From Bartonella sp. TP (GTDB lineage: Bacteria > Pseudomonadota > Alphaproteobacteria > Rhizobiales > Rhizobiaceae), in the NCBI RefSeq assembly GCF_030406085.1, contig NZ_CP129002.1, positions 372,001-436,000 on the forward strand: a stretch of 64,000 bases of DNA, given 5' to 3'. Below the pieces are notes generated by a model. It was not told the origin of the DNA. It saw nothing but the letters and a program-made list of their open reading frames with translations, and ran no database searches. The number at the start of each line of letters is the position of its first letter. Position 1 is the stretch's first letter. This document shows positions 54,249 to 64,000 of the stretch, one piece after another. The position numbers and the translations under genes are program-made.

Positions 54249-55154
54249 ATGCTAGAGAAAATTAAAAAAAAATTAAAAAAACTATTTAATCCTGCCAAAC
54301 AAACTGAACCCACGGATTTACGTAGCACATTATTACACGCAATCGTAAGACCCGAACAATCAGACAAATCACTTACAGCAGAAGAACGACTGCTATTAAG
54401 AAACACGCTATTGCTAGGCGAGTCTTGTGTAGATGACATTATGATACCGCGGGCACAAATAGAAGCCCTTGACCTTACTAGCACTTTGGGCGAAGCATTA
54501 GAGGTTTTTGAAGATTCTGGTTATTCACGATTACCCATATATGACGAGACTTTAGACGACCCGCGCGGCATGATTCATATACGGGATATTTTAAATTATT
54601 TTACCAAAAAACTCTTAGGCAATAAAAATACAGCGCCTATAAATCTAGATATAGCTATTAGCGAATTAGATATCATTAGAGATGTCTTATTTGTACCTAG
54701 TTCTATGCTTGCTAATAAATTACTACAAAAAATGCAAGCTTCAAGAACACAAATGGCGCTAGTGATAGATGAATATGGCGGTACAGATGGCCTTGTTTCC
54801 TTAGAGGATATTGTAGAACTTATTGTCGGCGAAATCGAAGATGAGCATGACGAAGATACAGCCCTGATAGTAAAATTGCCCAATGGTAGCTTTTTAGCTG
54901 ATGCCGGGGCCGAGCTACAAGAGGTCAAAGCAGTATTGGGCGATAAATTTATTACAGCCCCATTTGAAAATGAAGTAGATACATTAGGCGGGTTGATTGT
55001 AACAAAGCTGGGCCATATTCCACCGCGTGGACAAACGGTAGAGGTTATACCGGGCTACCGCTTTCGCATAGTCGAAGCAGATAAACGGCGAATCAAACGC
55101 GTACGAATTAAAGCTATAGAAGACGCAAACCAAGCACAACCACCCCTTGCCTAA
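54249..55154 (+). CDS. CorC/HlyC-like CBS-domain protein
   Basis: 301 residues. Two CBS domains (DDIMIPRAQIEALDL onward and RTQMALVIDEYGGTDGLVSLEDIVELIVGEIEDEHD) and a C-terminal transporter-associated domain ending in a basic helix. No membrane helix, so it is the soluble CorC-like form. Magnesium or cobalt homeostasis is the proposed role. Overlaps the lnt start by one base. Confidence 0.9.
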   Translation: MLEKIKKKLKKLFNPAKQTEPTDLRSTLLHAIVRPEQSDKSLTAEERLLLRNTLLLGESCVDDIMIPRAQIEALDLTSTLGEALEVFEDSGYSRLPIYDETLDDPRGMIHIRDILNYFTKKLLGNKNTAPINLDIAISELDIIRDVLFVPSSMLANKLLQKMQASRTQMALVIDEYGGTDGLVSLEDIVELIVGEIEDEHDEDTALIVKLPNGSFLADAGAELQEVKAVLGDKFITAPFENEVDTLGGLIVTKLGHIPPRGQTVEVIPGYRFRIVEADKRRIKRVRIKAIEDANQAQPPLA

Positions 55155-56704
55155 TGCCAATTTGTTATGTAGCAGCCTTTCTACTAGGAGCAGCGCTATC
55201 TTTTGGTTTTGCTCCATTTAATTTTATACCAATTTGTTTTCTTAGCTTTAGCTGTTTTATTTATCTGCAATATCACTTCATTAAGTTACAGCGGCCACGA
55301 CAAGCGATCTTTACCTTGGGTTTTCTGTTCGGTTTAGGCTATTTTAGCTTTAGCCTATATTGGATTTTTTATGCTTTTATAATTCTCTATGCCGACACTA
55401 TAAATTATGCAATTTATACATTATTAAGCGCAATAGCGCTCGCAAGCTTATTTATCTATTTAAGCTTATATTGGGGGGCGGCCAGTTTCATTACAAGTTT
55501 TTTTAAGCCAACCCTAACCAACCAAGCACTAGCCTTTGCCTGTAGTTTAGGACTTGGCGAATGGCTGCGGGCACATCTATTTAGCGGATTTGCTTGGAAT
55601 TTAATCGGATACAGCGCAGCATTTTCGCCCCTATTAATGCAAATAGCGGCACCTCTAGGTATTTTTGGGCTGACTAGTTTAAGTATTTTAATATATTCTT
55701 GCCCAGTGCTAGTAATAAAAGCAACTCCCAGACCATTTTTTATTCTTATCTCGGCTTTGCTAATAATTTTAACAGACATAGCTTACGGCTATTTATGTTT
55801 GGCAAACGCTCCTACTATCGCTAGTTATGCTCAGCCAGCTTATAATCTTCGCCTTATCCAACCATCTATTCAACAATCAGATAAATTAAATCCCCGCTAT
55901 AGTATAAAAAATTTCTACACCCATCTAGAGCTCAGCACAAAAATAACTACAGACCCAATACCAGATTTAATTATTTGGCCAGAAACAGCAGTAAATTTTT
56001 TTCTAGAACAGCATCGCGAAGCTTTAAAACTTATCCAAAGCAGCCTACAAATGCAACAAAAATTACTTATAGGCACCCCGCGCGAACAAGATCAGCAAAT
56101 CTATAACAGCGCCATATTGCTAAATAAGCGAAACGCACAACTAGCCTATTCAGACAAGATTCATCTAGTACCTTTTGGTGAATACATACCATATGCTACA
56201 ATATTACAGCGTCTCTTTCCTAGTCTTAGCGAATTATTCAGCGGATATTCTGCAGGACAACACCGCCAGAGTGTAAAACTCACAGAGCAACAAACTTATT
56301 TACCTTTAATTTGTTACGAGGCTATTTTTCCAGATGAAATGCGCTATAGCGGACCACAAGCCAGTTTTATAGTAAACATTACCAATGACGCTTGGTATGG
56401 TAGTTCAAGCGGTCCTTTTCAGCATTTTCAACAAAGCCGCTTGCGCGCGGTTGAGCAACGCCTACCCTTAATAAGGGTGGCGAATAATGGCATATCGGCA
56501 ATCATAGATCCCTATGGCCGGATCATAAAAAAATTAGATCTAAATAAAATTGGCGTTTTAGATAGCCCCCTGCCAGCCCAATATGCTTCAATATGGGGCA
56601 ATTATAACTCTATAATAAAAAAAAATAAATTTAATTTCTTAACGCAAAATAGAATATTTCTCCTGATTACCGCAATCTTAGGCTGTTTAGCGCTATTTTA
56701 CTAA
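55154..56704 (+). CDS. lnt: Apolipoprotein N-acyltransferase
   Basis: 516 residues. Six to seven membrane helices in residues 1-215, then a nitrilase domain on the periplasmic side with catalytic Glu277 (WPETA), Lys335 and Cys387 (ICYEAIFPDE), and a last membrane helix near the C-terminus. Transfers the third acyl chain to lipoproteins such as the one at 15901. Confidence 0.95.
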   Translation: MPICYVAAFLLGAALSFGFAPFNFIPICFLSFSCFIYLQYHFIKLQRPRQAIFTLGFLFGLGYFSFSLYWIFYAFIILYADTINYAIYTLLSAIALASLFIYLSLYWGAASFITSFFKPTLTNQALAFACSLGLGEWLRAHLFSGFAWNLIGYSAAFSPLLMQIAAPLGIFGLTSLSILIYSCPVLVIKATPRPFFILISALLIILTDIAYGYLCLANAPTIASYAQPAYNLRLIQPSIQQSDKLNPRYSIKNFYTHLELSTKITTDPIPDLIIWPETAVNFFLEQHREALKLIQSSLQMQQKLLIGTPREQDQQIYNSAILLNKRNAQLAYSDKIHLVPFGEYIPYATILQRLFPSLSELFSGYSAGQHRQSVKLTEQQTYLPLICYEAIFPDEMRYSGPQASFIVNITNDAWYGSSSGPFQHFQQSRLRAVEQRLPLIRVANNGISAIIDPYGRIIKKLDLNKIGVLDSPLPAQYASIWGNYNSIIKKNKFNFLTQNRIFLLITAILGCLALFY

Positions 56705-56824
56705 ACTCTTAGTTAGCTTGCCATTCACATAATTTTCAGCTATACAATGACTATCTACAAAGCTGTAAAGGCTTGTAGATGTTTTGTAAAAGATAGTAAA
56801 TTTAAGTAAGATTGATAGTTTAGT

Positions 56825-57298
56825 ATGAGTGACAAAAAACCAAACCCTATAGATAAACATGTTGGTAGCAAAATTCGCATGCGGCGTAATATGCTGCAAC
56901 TAAGCCAAGAAAAATTGGGCGACCAAATTGGCGTAACCTTTCAACAAATACAAAAATATGAAAGGGGGCTAAACCGTGTAGGTGCAAGCCGCCTGAAATC
57001 CATAGCTGATGTTTTGGATGTAGATGTTACCTTCTTTTTTGCCGAGCGCAGTGCAACCAGTAATTTAGCTGGCTTTGCAGAGGGCAGCGTGCCGCTTGAA
57101 GAGCCATATCTAGAATTTTGCTCTAGCCTAGAAGGTACACAGTTAATAACTTCCTTTGATTCGATAAAAGACATTAGCCTACGCAAAAAAATATTAGATT
57201 TAGTAAAAGCGACTAGCGAACTATATAGCAAGCGGGTTAGTGAGCCAAAAGAAGATAAAGTAACCCCCAAAGTAACCGCGATTAAAACCGAATATTAA
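56825..57298 (+). CDS. XRE-family transcriptional regulator
   Basis: 157 residues with a helix-turn-helix at about 15-75 (LQLSQEKLGDQIGVTFQQIQKYERG). The remainder is a conserved helical tail ending in charged residues. It is regularly found between lnt and metK in Rhizobiales; targets unknown. Regulation of metK is possible but not shown. Confidence 0.88.
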   Translation: MSDKKPNPIDKHVGSKIRMRRNMLQLSQEKLGDQIGVTFQQIQKYERGLNRVGASRLKSIADVLDVDVTFFFAERSATSNLAGFAEGSVPLEEPYLEFCSSLEGTQLITSFDSIKDISLRKKILDLVKATSELYSKRVSEPKEDKVTPKVTAIKTEY

Positions 57299-57316
57299 CT
57301 TGCTTTTTTAAAAAGT

Positions 57317-57362
57317 TTAAGTTACATAAAACGGCTACCATCACGTTAACTTAATAAGGGCT
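57317..57362 (+). promoter_or_regulatory. Candidate SAM-responsive leader of metK (SAM/SAH-like)
   Basis: TTAAGTTA (57317-57324) is the exact complement of TAACTTAA (57347-57354). The loop between them contains ACGGCTACC, close to the ACGGCUUCC segment of SAM/SAH riboswitches as remembered. AAGGGCT (57356-57362), holding the ribosome site of metK, could form the pseudoknot with GGCTACC. The arrangement (small hairpin, pseudoknot occluding the ribosome site, metK next) fits that class. The pseudoknot is weak on paper and the match is from memory, so this is a hypothesis. Confidence 0.45.
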
Positions 57363-57367
57363 AAACT

Positions 57368-58624
57368 GTGCAGCCATCTTGGTATTTCACAAGCGAATCT
57401 GTGTCCGAAGGGCATCCGGATAAACTGTGCGATAGAATATCAGACGAAATTGTAGATTTTGTATATAGGGAAGCTATCAATACTGGTAGCGATCCCTGGC
57501 AAGTTCGTTTGGCCTGTGAAACTTTGGTTACCACAAATAGAGTAGTAATAGCTGGCGAGGTACGCTTGCCTCCTAGCCTTTTACTAAAGGACAATAACGG
57601 CCAGAATATATTAACTAATGTAGGGCAACCTATTATTAACGTTTCTATTTTTGAAAAGGTGGTTCGGCAAGCTATAAAAGATATAGGCTACCAAGACCCA
57701 AATTTTCACTGGCAAAATGTGGCTATAGAAATATTATTGCATCAGCAATCAGCAGACATAGCACAAGGCGTAGATCAAGCCAGCGACGTAGCTTTATCCG
57801 AAGGAGCGGGCGATCAAGGTATTATGTTTGGCTATGCTTGTAATGAAACTAGCAGTTTTATGCCAGCTCCAATCTATTATGCCCATAAAATATTAGAAGA
57901 GCTAGCTACCGCGCGCCATAATAAGATTGGTGAGGCAGCTTTGCTAGGGCCAGATGCCAAAAGTCAAATTACGGTGCATTATAAAAATGGCAAGCCCTAT
58001 GAAGTCTCTTCAATAGTAGTTTCCACACAGCATATAGACCCCAACTGGGACTCGGCAAAAGTACGAACAACTATTGAACCATACATATTCAAAGCTTTAA
58101 GCGAAATAAAAATTGCTAAAGATTGCAAATGGTATATTAACCCAACCGGTAAATTCTTAATAGGCGGCCCGGTTGGCGACGCTGGACTGACCGGACGCAA
58201 AATAATTGTGGACACCTATGGTGGTGCAGCACCACATGGTGGCGGCGCTTTTTCTGGCAAAGATACCACAAAAGTTGACCGCTCCGGCGCTTATGCTGCT
58301 CGCTACTTAGCCAAAAATATCGTTGCAGCTAATTTAAGCGAAAAATGTACTATTCAACTTTCTTACGCTATTGGCATAGCCAAGCCATTATCGATATATG
58401 TAGATTTACATAATACCGGAAAAGTAAAAGAGTCGGACATAGCCGCAATATTGCCAAAGCTAATTGACCTTTCACCAAGCGGAATAAGACGGCATCTAGA
58501 TCTTAACAAGCCGATCTATGCCAAAACCGCTGCTTACGGACATTTTGGTCGCCCCGCTACCCCAGATGGATATTTTTCGTGGGAGAAAACGGACCTGATA
58601 GATAAATTACAAAAGCTCCTATAA
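57368..58624 (+). CDS. metK: S-adenosylmethionine synthetase
   Basis: Makes SAM from ATP and methionine. GTG start 7 bases after [23 protein letters not shown] with the ATP-binding histidine, the [12 protein letters not shown] hexapeptide region, [19 protein letters not shown] and the final GHFGR are all present. 418 residues, the alphaproteobacterial length. See the short leader for possible SAM control. Confidence 0.97.
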   Translation: MQPSWYFTSESVSEGHPDKLCDRISDEIVDFVYREAINTGSDPWQVRLACETLVTTNRVVIAGEVRLPPSLLLKDNNGQNILTNVGQPIINVSIFEKVVRQAIKDIGYQDPNFHWQNVAIEILLHQQSADIAQGVDQASDVALSEGAGDQGIMFGYACNETSSFMPAPIYYAHKILEELATARHNKIGEAALLGPDAKSQITVHYKNGKPYEVSSIVVSTQHIDPNWDSAKVRTTIEPYIFKALSEIKIAKDCKWYINPTGKFLIGGPVGDAGLTGRKIIVDTYGGAAPHGGGAFSGKDTTKVDRSGAYAARYLAKNIVAANLSEKCTIQLSYAIGIAKPLSIYVDLHNTGKVKESDIAAILPKLIDLSPSGIRRHLDLNKPIYAKTAAYGHFGRPATPDGYFSWEKTDLIDKLQKLL

Positions 58625-58629
58625 TCACC

Positions 58630-59346
58630 ATGCAATCCAGCCAAATTGTAACAAAACAAGGTAGTTTTTTTGGCCGACGTTGCGGCAAAAGCTTAAGCCA
58701 ACTACAAAAAAAGCTATTTGATATTTTATTACCCCAAAGAAAAATAAAACTAGCTTCGTTAAGCTCTACAGAGCAAATATATAAACTATTTATCAACTGT
58801 ACACAGCTAACCGAACTACATCTAGAAATTGGATTTGGCGGCGGCGAGCATTTATTGCATCATGCTACACAACGTCCCCATACAGGTTTTATTGGCGTAG
58901 AGCCTTTTGTTAATAGCATGGCAAAAATGCTAAAAGCCATGCAGCAAAATCAAGAACTCTATAACAATATTCTGCTATATGATGAAGATGCCAGTAAGTT
59001 ATTATTAGCTTTGCCAAGCAATTCCCTTAGCGGCATAGATTTATTTTATCCAGATCCATGGCCAAAATTGCGGCATCACAAAAGACGCTTCGTTAATGCA
59101 GAAAATCTAAAGCAAATGGTTCGAATCTTGCAGCCAGGTGGGCATTTTCGCTTTGCTAGTGATATAGACAATTATGTTGAGTGGACGTTATTATTAGCAC
59201 AACAAAACGGCGCATTAGAATGGCAAGCAAACGCCAAAAGTGACTGGCAAACACCCTATAGCAACTGGACAAGCACCCGTTATGAACAAAAAGCGCTGCG
59301 CGCGGGACGCCGTCCGAGCTATTTAACTTTTCGAAATATAAAATAG
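58630..59346 (+). CDS. trmB: tRNA (guanine-N7)-methyltransferase
   Basis: 238 residues. SAM site LEIGFGGGEHLLHHA and the catalytic FYPDPWPKLRHHKRRFVN segment. Modifies G46 of tRNAs. Six bases after metK, whose product it uses, so the two are co-transcribed. Confidence 0.94.
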   Translation: MQSSQIVTKQGSFFGRRCGKSLSQLQKKLFDILLPQRKIKLASLSSTEQIYKLFINCTQLTELHLEIGFGGGEHLLHHATQRPHTGFIGVEPFVNSMAKMLKAMQQNQELYNNILLYDEDASKLLLALPSNSLSGIDLFYPDPWPKLRHHKRRFVNAENLKQMVRILQPGGHFRFASDIDNYVEWTLLLAQQNGALEWQANAKSDWQTPYSNWTSTRYEQKALRAGRRPSYLTFRNIK

Positions 59347-59415
59347 TAAAAAAACTATTGAATTTTGCTAAAATAATGATATAATGTACAAATAAATTCT
59401 TACTCCTTTATTTTT

Positions 59416-59443
59416 AAAGGGTGGGCTTAGCGGCCTGCCCTTT
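59416..59443 (+). promoter_or_regulatory. Leader hairpin before rimP
   Basis: AAAGGG (59416-59421) pairs with CCCTTT (59438-59443), with GGC/GCC adding inner pairs. It may be the terminator of trmB or part of the rimP-nusA leader, which is structured in many proteobacteria. The T run after it is broken, so a leader element is at least as likely. Confidence 0.4.
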
Positions 59444-59467
59444 ATTATTATCAACACCAAGGTTTTT

Positions 59468-60046
59468 ATGCCACAACCAGAACAAATTACGCAAAAAATT
59501 GAAGATCGATTGCTAAAAGAGCAAGGCACAGAAGCACAGATAGCCGAGCTGATTACCCCGGTTTTAAGCAATATAGGTTATCAACTAGTACGCGTTAAAT
59601 TAAGCAATTTAAATAATCTAACTTTGCAAATTATGGCAGAGCGAACAGATGGTAGCTTTACCATTGCGGATTGTGAAAAACTGCATCTTTTACTTTCTCC
59701 GATAATAGAAGTAGAAAATATTATAACAGGCGATTATAATTTAGAAATTTCTTCACCTGGGATAGACCGCCCTTTGGTCCGCAAATCAGATTTTCAAAAA
59801 CATATTGGCGATGCTGTGAAGCTAGAAACCATACAGCTAATAAATGGCAAATCTAAATTCAAAGGCTGTATAGAGGCAGTGGAGCCAGAATATCTTAGCC
59901 TGCGCCAAGAGGGCGAGGATGAGCTGATGCAACTGGAATATAGCAATTTAAAAACTGCGAGTTTAATTTTAACAGATAAGCTTATTAAGGAAACTTTGGC
60001 GAATGATAAAAAGCTAAAGAAACAAAATAAGCAGAAAATACATTAA
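59468..60046 (+). CDS. rimP: Ribosome maturation factor RimP
   Basis: 192 residues. LSNIGYQLVRVKL, ADCEKLHLLLSPII, YNLEISSPGIDRPL are typical. Assists 30S assembly. First gene of the rimP-nusA-ylxR-infB operon; its basic C-terminal tail is common in this group. Confidence 0.94.
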   Translation: MPQPEQITQKIEDRLLKEQGTEAQIAELITPVLSNIGYQLVRVKLSNLNNLTLQIMAERTDGSFTIADCEKLHLLLSPIIEVENIITGDYNLEISSPGIDRPLVRKSDFQKHIGDAVKLETIQLINGKSKFKGCIEAVEPEYLSLRQEGEDELMQLEYSNLKTASLILTDKLIKETLANDKKLKKQNKQKIH

Positions 60047-60061
60047 TTTAAGGAGAGAAAC

Positions 60062-61675
60062 ATGGCTACCAATGCTAACAAGCTCGAACTTTTGCAAATA
60101 GCAGATGCCGTAGCGCGTGAAAAGCTTATAGATCGTGAAATTGTCCTAGATGCAATGGCAAATGCTATACAAAAAGCAGCAAAGTCACGCTATGGGCTAG
60201 ACAGCAATATCAAAGCAGAAATAGATCCACGTACAGGTGAAATAAGTCTGTTTCGACTTTTAGAAACTGTTGACCATGTAGAAAATTATTTTACGCAGAT
60301 CTCCCTGGCAGAAGTTCGCTTGCGCAAAGACAATGCAGCCCTAGGAGATATAATAGAAGAGCCCCTACCCCCTATGGATTTTGGCCGTATAGCAGCACAA
60401 TCTGCAAAGCAGGTTATAGTGCAAAAAGTACGCGAGGCAGAGCGTGATAAACAATATGAAGAATTTAAAGACAAAATAGGCACAGTAGTATCCGGCACGG
60501 TAAGGCGTGTAGAATATAACAATGTTATTGTCGATTTAGGTCGTGGCGAAGCTATATTACGCCGCACTGAAATTATCCCAAACGAAGTCTTTCGCTATGG
60601 CGACCGGGTTCGCGCTTATGTATATGATGTAAGGCGAGAACAAAAAGGGCCGCAAATCTTTTTATCACGTACGCACCCACAATTTCTGGCCAAGCTATTC
60701 ACTATGGAAGTGCCAGAAATTTATGACAACATCATAGAGATCAAAGCTGTGGCCCGCGATCCTGGTTCTAGAGCAAAAATGGCTGTGGTTTCGCGCGACG
60801 CCTCGATAGACCCAGTTGGCGCATGTGTAGGTATGCGCGGTAGCCGCGTACAAGCCGTGGTAGCCGAATTACAAAACGAAAGAATAGATATTATTCCCTG
60901 GACACCAGATGAGGCAAATTTCATTGTTAATGCCTTGCAGCCAGCTACCGTTAGCAAAGTTGTAATGGATGAAGTTAGTAAAAAAATAGACATAGTTGTA
61001 CCCGAAGAGCAACTAAGCTTGGCAATAGGTAGGCGTGGGCAGAATGTGCGCCTAGCTTCACAACTTAGCGGCTGGGACATAAATATCTTAACCGAAGCGC
61101 AAGAGGCTGAAAATAGACAAAAAGAATTCCAAAAACATAGTCAGCTCTTTATAGCGGCTCTCGATGTAGATGAAATGGTCGCGCAGGTCCTGGTATCAGA
61201 GGGCTTTTCTACTATAGAAGAATTAGCCTATGTCGAGTTAAAAGAGTTGGCTTCTATCGAAGGGTTTGATACAGATACGGCAAAAGAAATACAAGACCGC
61301 GCCCTAGAACATCTAAAGGCCCAAAATGCCGCCTATGAGCAACGTCTACAAGAGCTAAATGTACAGCCAGAACTCAAGGAGTTACCGTATATTACCAACA
61401 AAATTCTACTAAAATTAGCCGAAGATGGAATAAAAACAGTGGATGATTTTGCAGGCTATGCTGTAGATGATTTATGCGGATGGCGAGAAAAACAAGGTGA
61501 TGCCTATGTTTATATCGAAGGGGTTTTATCTAATTTTGACATAAGTCGCGAAAATGCAGAAGAAATGATTTTGCACGCACGATTAAAAGCTGGTTGGATA
61601 AGCGAAGAAGAACTGCAAAGACAACTCGGAACAGCAGTTGACAAAGAAGAGCTAGAGCACAAGGAAATAGCATAA
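60062..61675 (+). CDS. nusA: Transcription termination/antitermination factor NusA
   Basis: 537 residues. N-terminal polymerase-binding domain, S1 domain around 130-200 (GTVVSGTVRRVEYNNVIVDLG), two KH domains with SRAKMAVVSRD, ACVGMRGSRVQAVVAEL and AIGRRGQNVRLASQLSGWDI, and two acidic C-terminal repeats with helix-hairpin-helix character. Follows AAGGAGAGAAAC. Confidence 0.96.
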   Translation: MATNANKLELLQIADAVAREKLIDREIVLDAMANAIQKAAKSRYGLDSNIKAEIDPRTGEISLFRLLETVDHVENYFTQISLAEVRLRKDNAALGDIIEEPLPPMDFGRIAAQSAKQVIVQKVREAERDKQYEEFKDKIGTVVSGTVRRVEYNNVIVDLGRGEAILRRTEIIPNEVFRYGDRVRAYVYDVRREQKGPQIFLSRTHPQFLAKLFTMEVPEIYDNIIEIKAVARDPGSRAKMAVVSRDASIDPVGACVGMRGSRVQAVVAELQNERIDIIPWTPDEANFIVNALQPATVSKVVMDEVSKKIDIVVPEEQLSLAIGRRGQNVRLASQLSGWDINILTEAQEAENRQKEFQKHSQLFIAALDVDEMVAQVLVSEGFSTIEELAYVELKELASIEGFDTDTAKEIQDRALEHLKAQNAAYEQRLQELNVQPELKELPYITNKILLKLAEDGIKTVDDFAGYAVDDLCGWREKQGDAYVYIEGVLSNFDISRENAEEMILHARLKAGWISEEELQRQLGTAVDKEELEHKEIA

Positions 61676-61689
61676 CACACCAAGCTCCC

Positions 61690-62292
61690 ATGAATAAACG
61701 CACATGCATAGTAACAAGGAAAGAGCATGAAGCAGAGGCAATGTTGCGCTTTGTGCTCGCGCCAAATGGTAGCGTTGTTCCAGATTTAAAACGAATATTA
61801 CCCGGCAGAGGGGTTTATACCCTGGCGAGAAAAACCTTGGTTAACCAAGCGGTGACAAATAATATGCTAACGCGTTCTTTTATAGCTAAATCACAAAATA
61901 AAGCGCTGCAAATAGCGGTGCCAAAAGATATGGCAGAGCAAATAGAGCATTTATTGCGCAAACAAAGCCTTGCCAATTTAGCCATAGGCAGAAAAGCAGG
62001 GGCAGTAATTAGCGGCAGTTTAGCCTGCGACAAAGCCATACGCAGCGACAATGTAGCTATGGTATTGCACAGAATTGATGCTGCGGAAGATGGCATAAAT
62101 AAAATTACTCAAGCCATACATTCCCTGGGTCCAGAAAAAAAAGCAACGATCAAACAATACATTATTTTTAACGAAAATGAATTAAGTACGGCCTTTGGTG
62201 AGCGTAATGCTGTGCACATCGCTGTGCTAAAACACCCTATGGCAAAAAATATATTAAACACTATAGATAAATTGCATATTTATCGTGAATGA
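61690..62292 (+). CDS. YlxR-type RNA-binding protein with L7Ae-like domain
   Basis: 200 residues. YlxR (DUF448) domain at residues 1-85 (RTCIVTRKEHEAEAMLRFVL and LPGRGVYTL), then an L7Ae/L30e-like domain (LANLAIGRKAGAVISG). This two-domain protein is normal between nusA and infB in Rhizobiales; RNA partner unknown. Confidence 0.9.
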   Translation: MNKRTCIVTRKEHEAEAMLRFVLAPNGSVVPDLKRILPGRGVYTLARKTLVNQAVTNNMLTRSFIAKSQNKALQIAVPKDMAEQIEHLLRKQSLANLAIGRKAGAVISGSLACDKAIRSDNVAMVLHRIDAAEDGINKITQAIHSLGPEKKATIKQYIIFNENELSTAFGERNAVHIAVLKHPMAKNILNTIDKLHIYRE

Positions 62293-62333
62293 TTTATAAT
62301 TAATAGTTTAGAGCTCTAAGAAGCGGAGAAGAA

Positions 62334-64000
62334 ATGACTGATAATAGCGATAATACACCGGGCAAAAAAACGCTTACTTTAAAGCGCAATGTATCTGACT
62401 CTTTGACGACAAAACCTAGCTTTAATGTAAAAGGACGCAAAGAAATCATTATAGAAACCAAGCGCCGCAAAGTTGCACGCCCAGGCGAAGCTACGTTTAC
62501 AACTTTTCAAACTAAGCCAAAGCCACGCGTGGCTTCTCGCTCTAGCTCGCCAACTTCCACAAATAGCAGAAATGATATGGCTGATAAAAAGCTGTCTAAT
62601 TCAGAAATGGAAGCTAGATTACAAGCTTTAGAAAATGCTAAAATAGCAGACCAAGAGCGATTATTGCGCGAAAAAGAATTGGCAGCAGAGCGTGCGGCTA
62701 TGCTTAAAAAACAAGCCGAGGAACAAGCCGCAGCACCAGCAACAGAAGTTGCTGCTGTCGCAAAAACTCGACCAGTTAATAATAAGCCAGCACCTACCAT
62801 TATCGAAGAGCCGCCAGCAAAGGCTAATGTTAAAGCTCGTACAGCAGAAAAAGATAAAAGATTTACTCCAGACGAAGAATATAATGCTAAAACCACGAAA
62901 CGCGATGGCGTCCCGGCAAAAACTGAATTGCGGCCAACGAAAGGCGAACCAGAGCGTAGGCGCGGAAAACTAACGCTAACCAATGCCTTAAATAATGACG
63001 AAGGCGAAGTGCGCAGCCGCTCCATTGCGTCTATGCGCCGGCGGCAGGAAAAAATGCGTAGAGCGCAAACGCAAGAAGTTCGTGAAAAAATTTCTAGAGA
63101 AGTTATCTTGCCAGAAACCATCAGCCTGCAAGAATTAGCCCAACGTATGGCTGAGCGGTCTGTCGATGTTATCAAATATTTGATGAGCCAAGGGCAAATG
63201 CTAAAACCAGCAGACGTAGTAGACGCCGATACCGCACAGATAATTGCAGAAGAATTTGGACATACGGTAAAGCGTGTAGCAGAATCTGATATAGAAGAGG
63301 GCTTTTTCGATGTTGAAGACAACATAGAAAACATGAAATCACGCCCACCAATTGTAACGATTATGGGCCATGTAGACCATGGTAAAACTTCTCTACTAGA
63401 TGCCATACGCAAAACCAATATAACGGCAAAAGAAGCTGGTGGCATAACCCAACATATTGGCGCCTATCAAATTCAACATAATGGGCAAAAAATAACTTTT
63501 ATTGACACCCCAGGCCACGCGGCCTTTACCGCCATGCGCGCGCGCGGTGCACAAGCTACAGACATTGCAATCTTAGTGGTAGCGGCCGATGACAGCGTAA
63601 TGCCGCAAACAATTGAATCAATAAACCATGCTAAAGCTGCTGGCGTTCCAATAATAGTGGCCATAAATAAAATCGACAAACCAGCCGCCGACGTCCAAAA
63701 AGTACGTACAGCTTTGTTGCAGCATGGGGTTTTTGTCGAATCAATGGGCGGCGAAACTTTAGATGTTGAAGTCTCGGCAAAAACAGGCAAAAACCTATCA
63801 AATCTGCTCGACGCTATTTTATTACAAGCTGAACTATTAAATTTACAAGCTGAAGAAGATCGCACAGCAGAGGGCTTGGTTATTGAAGCAGAGCTAGACC
63901 GAGGTAGAGGCGCAGTAGCCACTGTGTTGGTACGCAAAGGTACCTTAAAATTGGGTGATATAATAGTTGCTGGCGATGAATGGGGAAGGGTGAGAGCTTT
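62334..64000 (+). CDS. infB: Translation initiation factor IF-2, cut by window edge
   Basis: ATG at 62334, GGAG nine bases before it. 555 residues visible. The N-terminal third is a charged, low-complexity stretch rich in alanine, glutamate, lysine and arginine, followed by an IF2-N domain ([27 protein letters not shown]) and the G domain with GHVDHGKTS starting at residue 345, DTPGHAAF, and NKIDKP. The C-terminal domains lie beyond the window. Directs initiator tRNA to the 30S subunit. Confidence 0.97.
   Translation, partial: MTDNSDNTPGKKTLTLKRNVSDSLTTKPSFNVKGRKEIIIETKRRKVARPGEATFTTFQTKPKPRVASRSSSPTSTNSRNDMADKKLSNSEMEARLQALENAKIADQERLLREKELAAERAAMLKKQAEEQAAAPATEVAAVAKTRPVNNKPAPTIIEEPPAKANVKARTAEKDKRFTPDEEYNAKTTKRDGVPAKTELRPTKGEPERRRGKLTLTNALNNDEGEVRSRSIASMRRRQEKMRRAQTQEVREKISREVILPETISLQELAQRMAERSVDVIKYLMSQGQMLKPADVVDADTAQIIAEEFGHTVKRVAESDIEEGFFDVEDNIENMKSRPPIVTIMGHVDHGKTSLLDAIRKTNITAKEAGGITQHIGAYQIQHNGQKITFIDTPGHAAFTAMRARGAQATDIAILVVAADDSVMPQTIESINHAKAAGVPIIVAINKIDKPAADVQKVRTALLQHGVFVESMGGETLDVEVSAKTGKNLSNLLDAILLQAELLNLQAEEDRTAEGLVIEAELDRGRGAVATVLVRKGTLKLGDIIVAGDEWGRVRA

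Noticed and set aside
57301-57367. SAM-II riboswitch before metK
   Set aside because: The expected GTATTGCA loop and downstream GTGATAAATG segments are absent; the SAM/SAH layout fits better.
62507-63445. Long open frame of 312 codons on the minus strand inside infB
   Set aside because: It lies wholly opposite the well-supported infB gene, is serine/alanine-rich in the manner of an antisense shadow, and has no recognisable domain.

Overview
The window reads as a chromosome segment of an AT-rich alphaproteobacterium of the Hyphomicrobiales (Rhizobiales), closest in flavour to Bartonellaceae-like host-associated lineages. Evidence is the small alphaproteobacterial families DUF2093 and DUF4170, the long-form dCTP deaminase, a DnaX whose zinc-module cysteines are replaced, the gene order tsaB-rimI-miaB-ybeY-corC-lnt-xre-metK-trmB-rimP-nusA-ylxR-infB, and a tandem cluster of Omp31/hemin-binding-protein-like porins. 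The genus cannot be fixed from sequence alone.

Positions 1-4691 are a visibly GC-richer accessory block lying against the 3' end of a tRNA-Ser(GGA) gene. Leftwards it carries two related small proteins, a DUF2924 protein and a large serine recombinase cut by the window edge. Rightwards it carries a LexA-type self-cleaving repressor followed by two overlapping genes of unknown function, the second with a cysteine cluster and a possible C-terminal winged helix. A perfect 12-bp inverted repeat sits in front of the repressor gene. This regulated, recombinase-linked operon is the best candidate for an undescribed system.

Positions 4692-19251 are housekeeping: tRNA-Ser, SlyX, tRNA-Thr(CGT), an orphan coiled-coil protein, dCTP deaminase, MutL, lipid A/Kdo genes (lpxK, waaA, a DUF374 acyltransferase), CysQ-like phosphatase, RsmD, an RluB-type pseudouridine synthase, TadA, a small lipoprotein and IleS.

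Positions 19334-28038 hold one divergent outer-membrane barrel gene and eight Omp31-family paralogues in tandem on the minus strand. They include two near-identical copies that differ in predicted surface loops, a pseudogene with a stop codon and a frameshift, and a copy lacking its last beta strand. Most share an upstream motif and related terminator hairpins.

Positions 28147-46087 encode RNase D, an M20 peptidase, MutM, an M29 aminopeptidase, the phosphate uptake operon pstSCAB-phoU, glutathione synthetase, a MoeB/ThiF-like E1 enzyme, the peptide/microcin C-type importer yejABEF and a membrane-anchored cytochrome c.

Positions 46131-64000 run on the plus strand: kdsB, the SRP RNA, a shortened dnaX directly joined to recR (ybaB missing), trehalose synthesis (otsB-otsA), then the tsaB-to-infB block. 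The short metK leader resembles a SAM/SAH-type riboswitch. infB is cut by the right edge.
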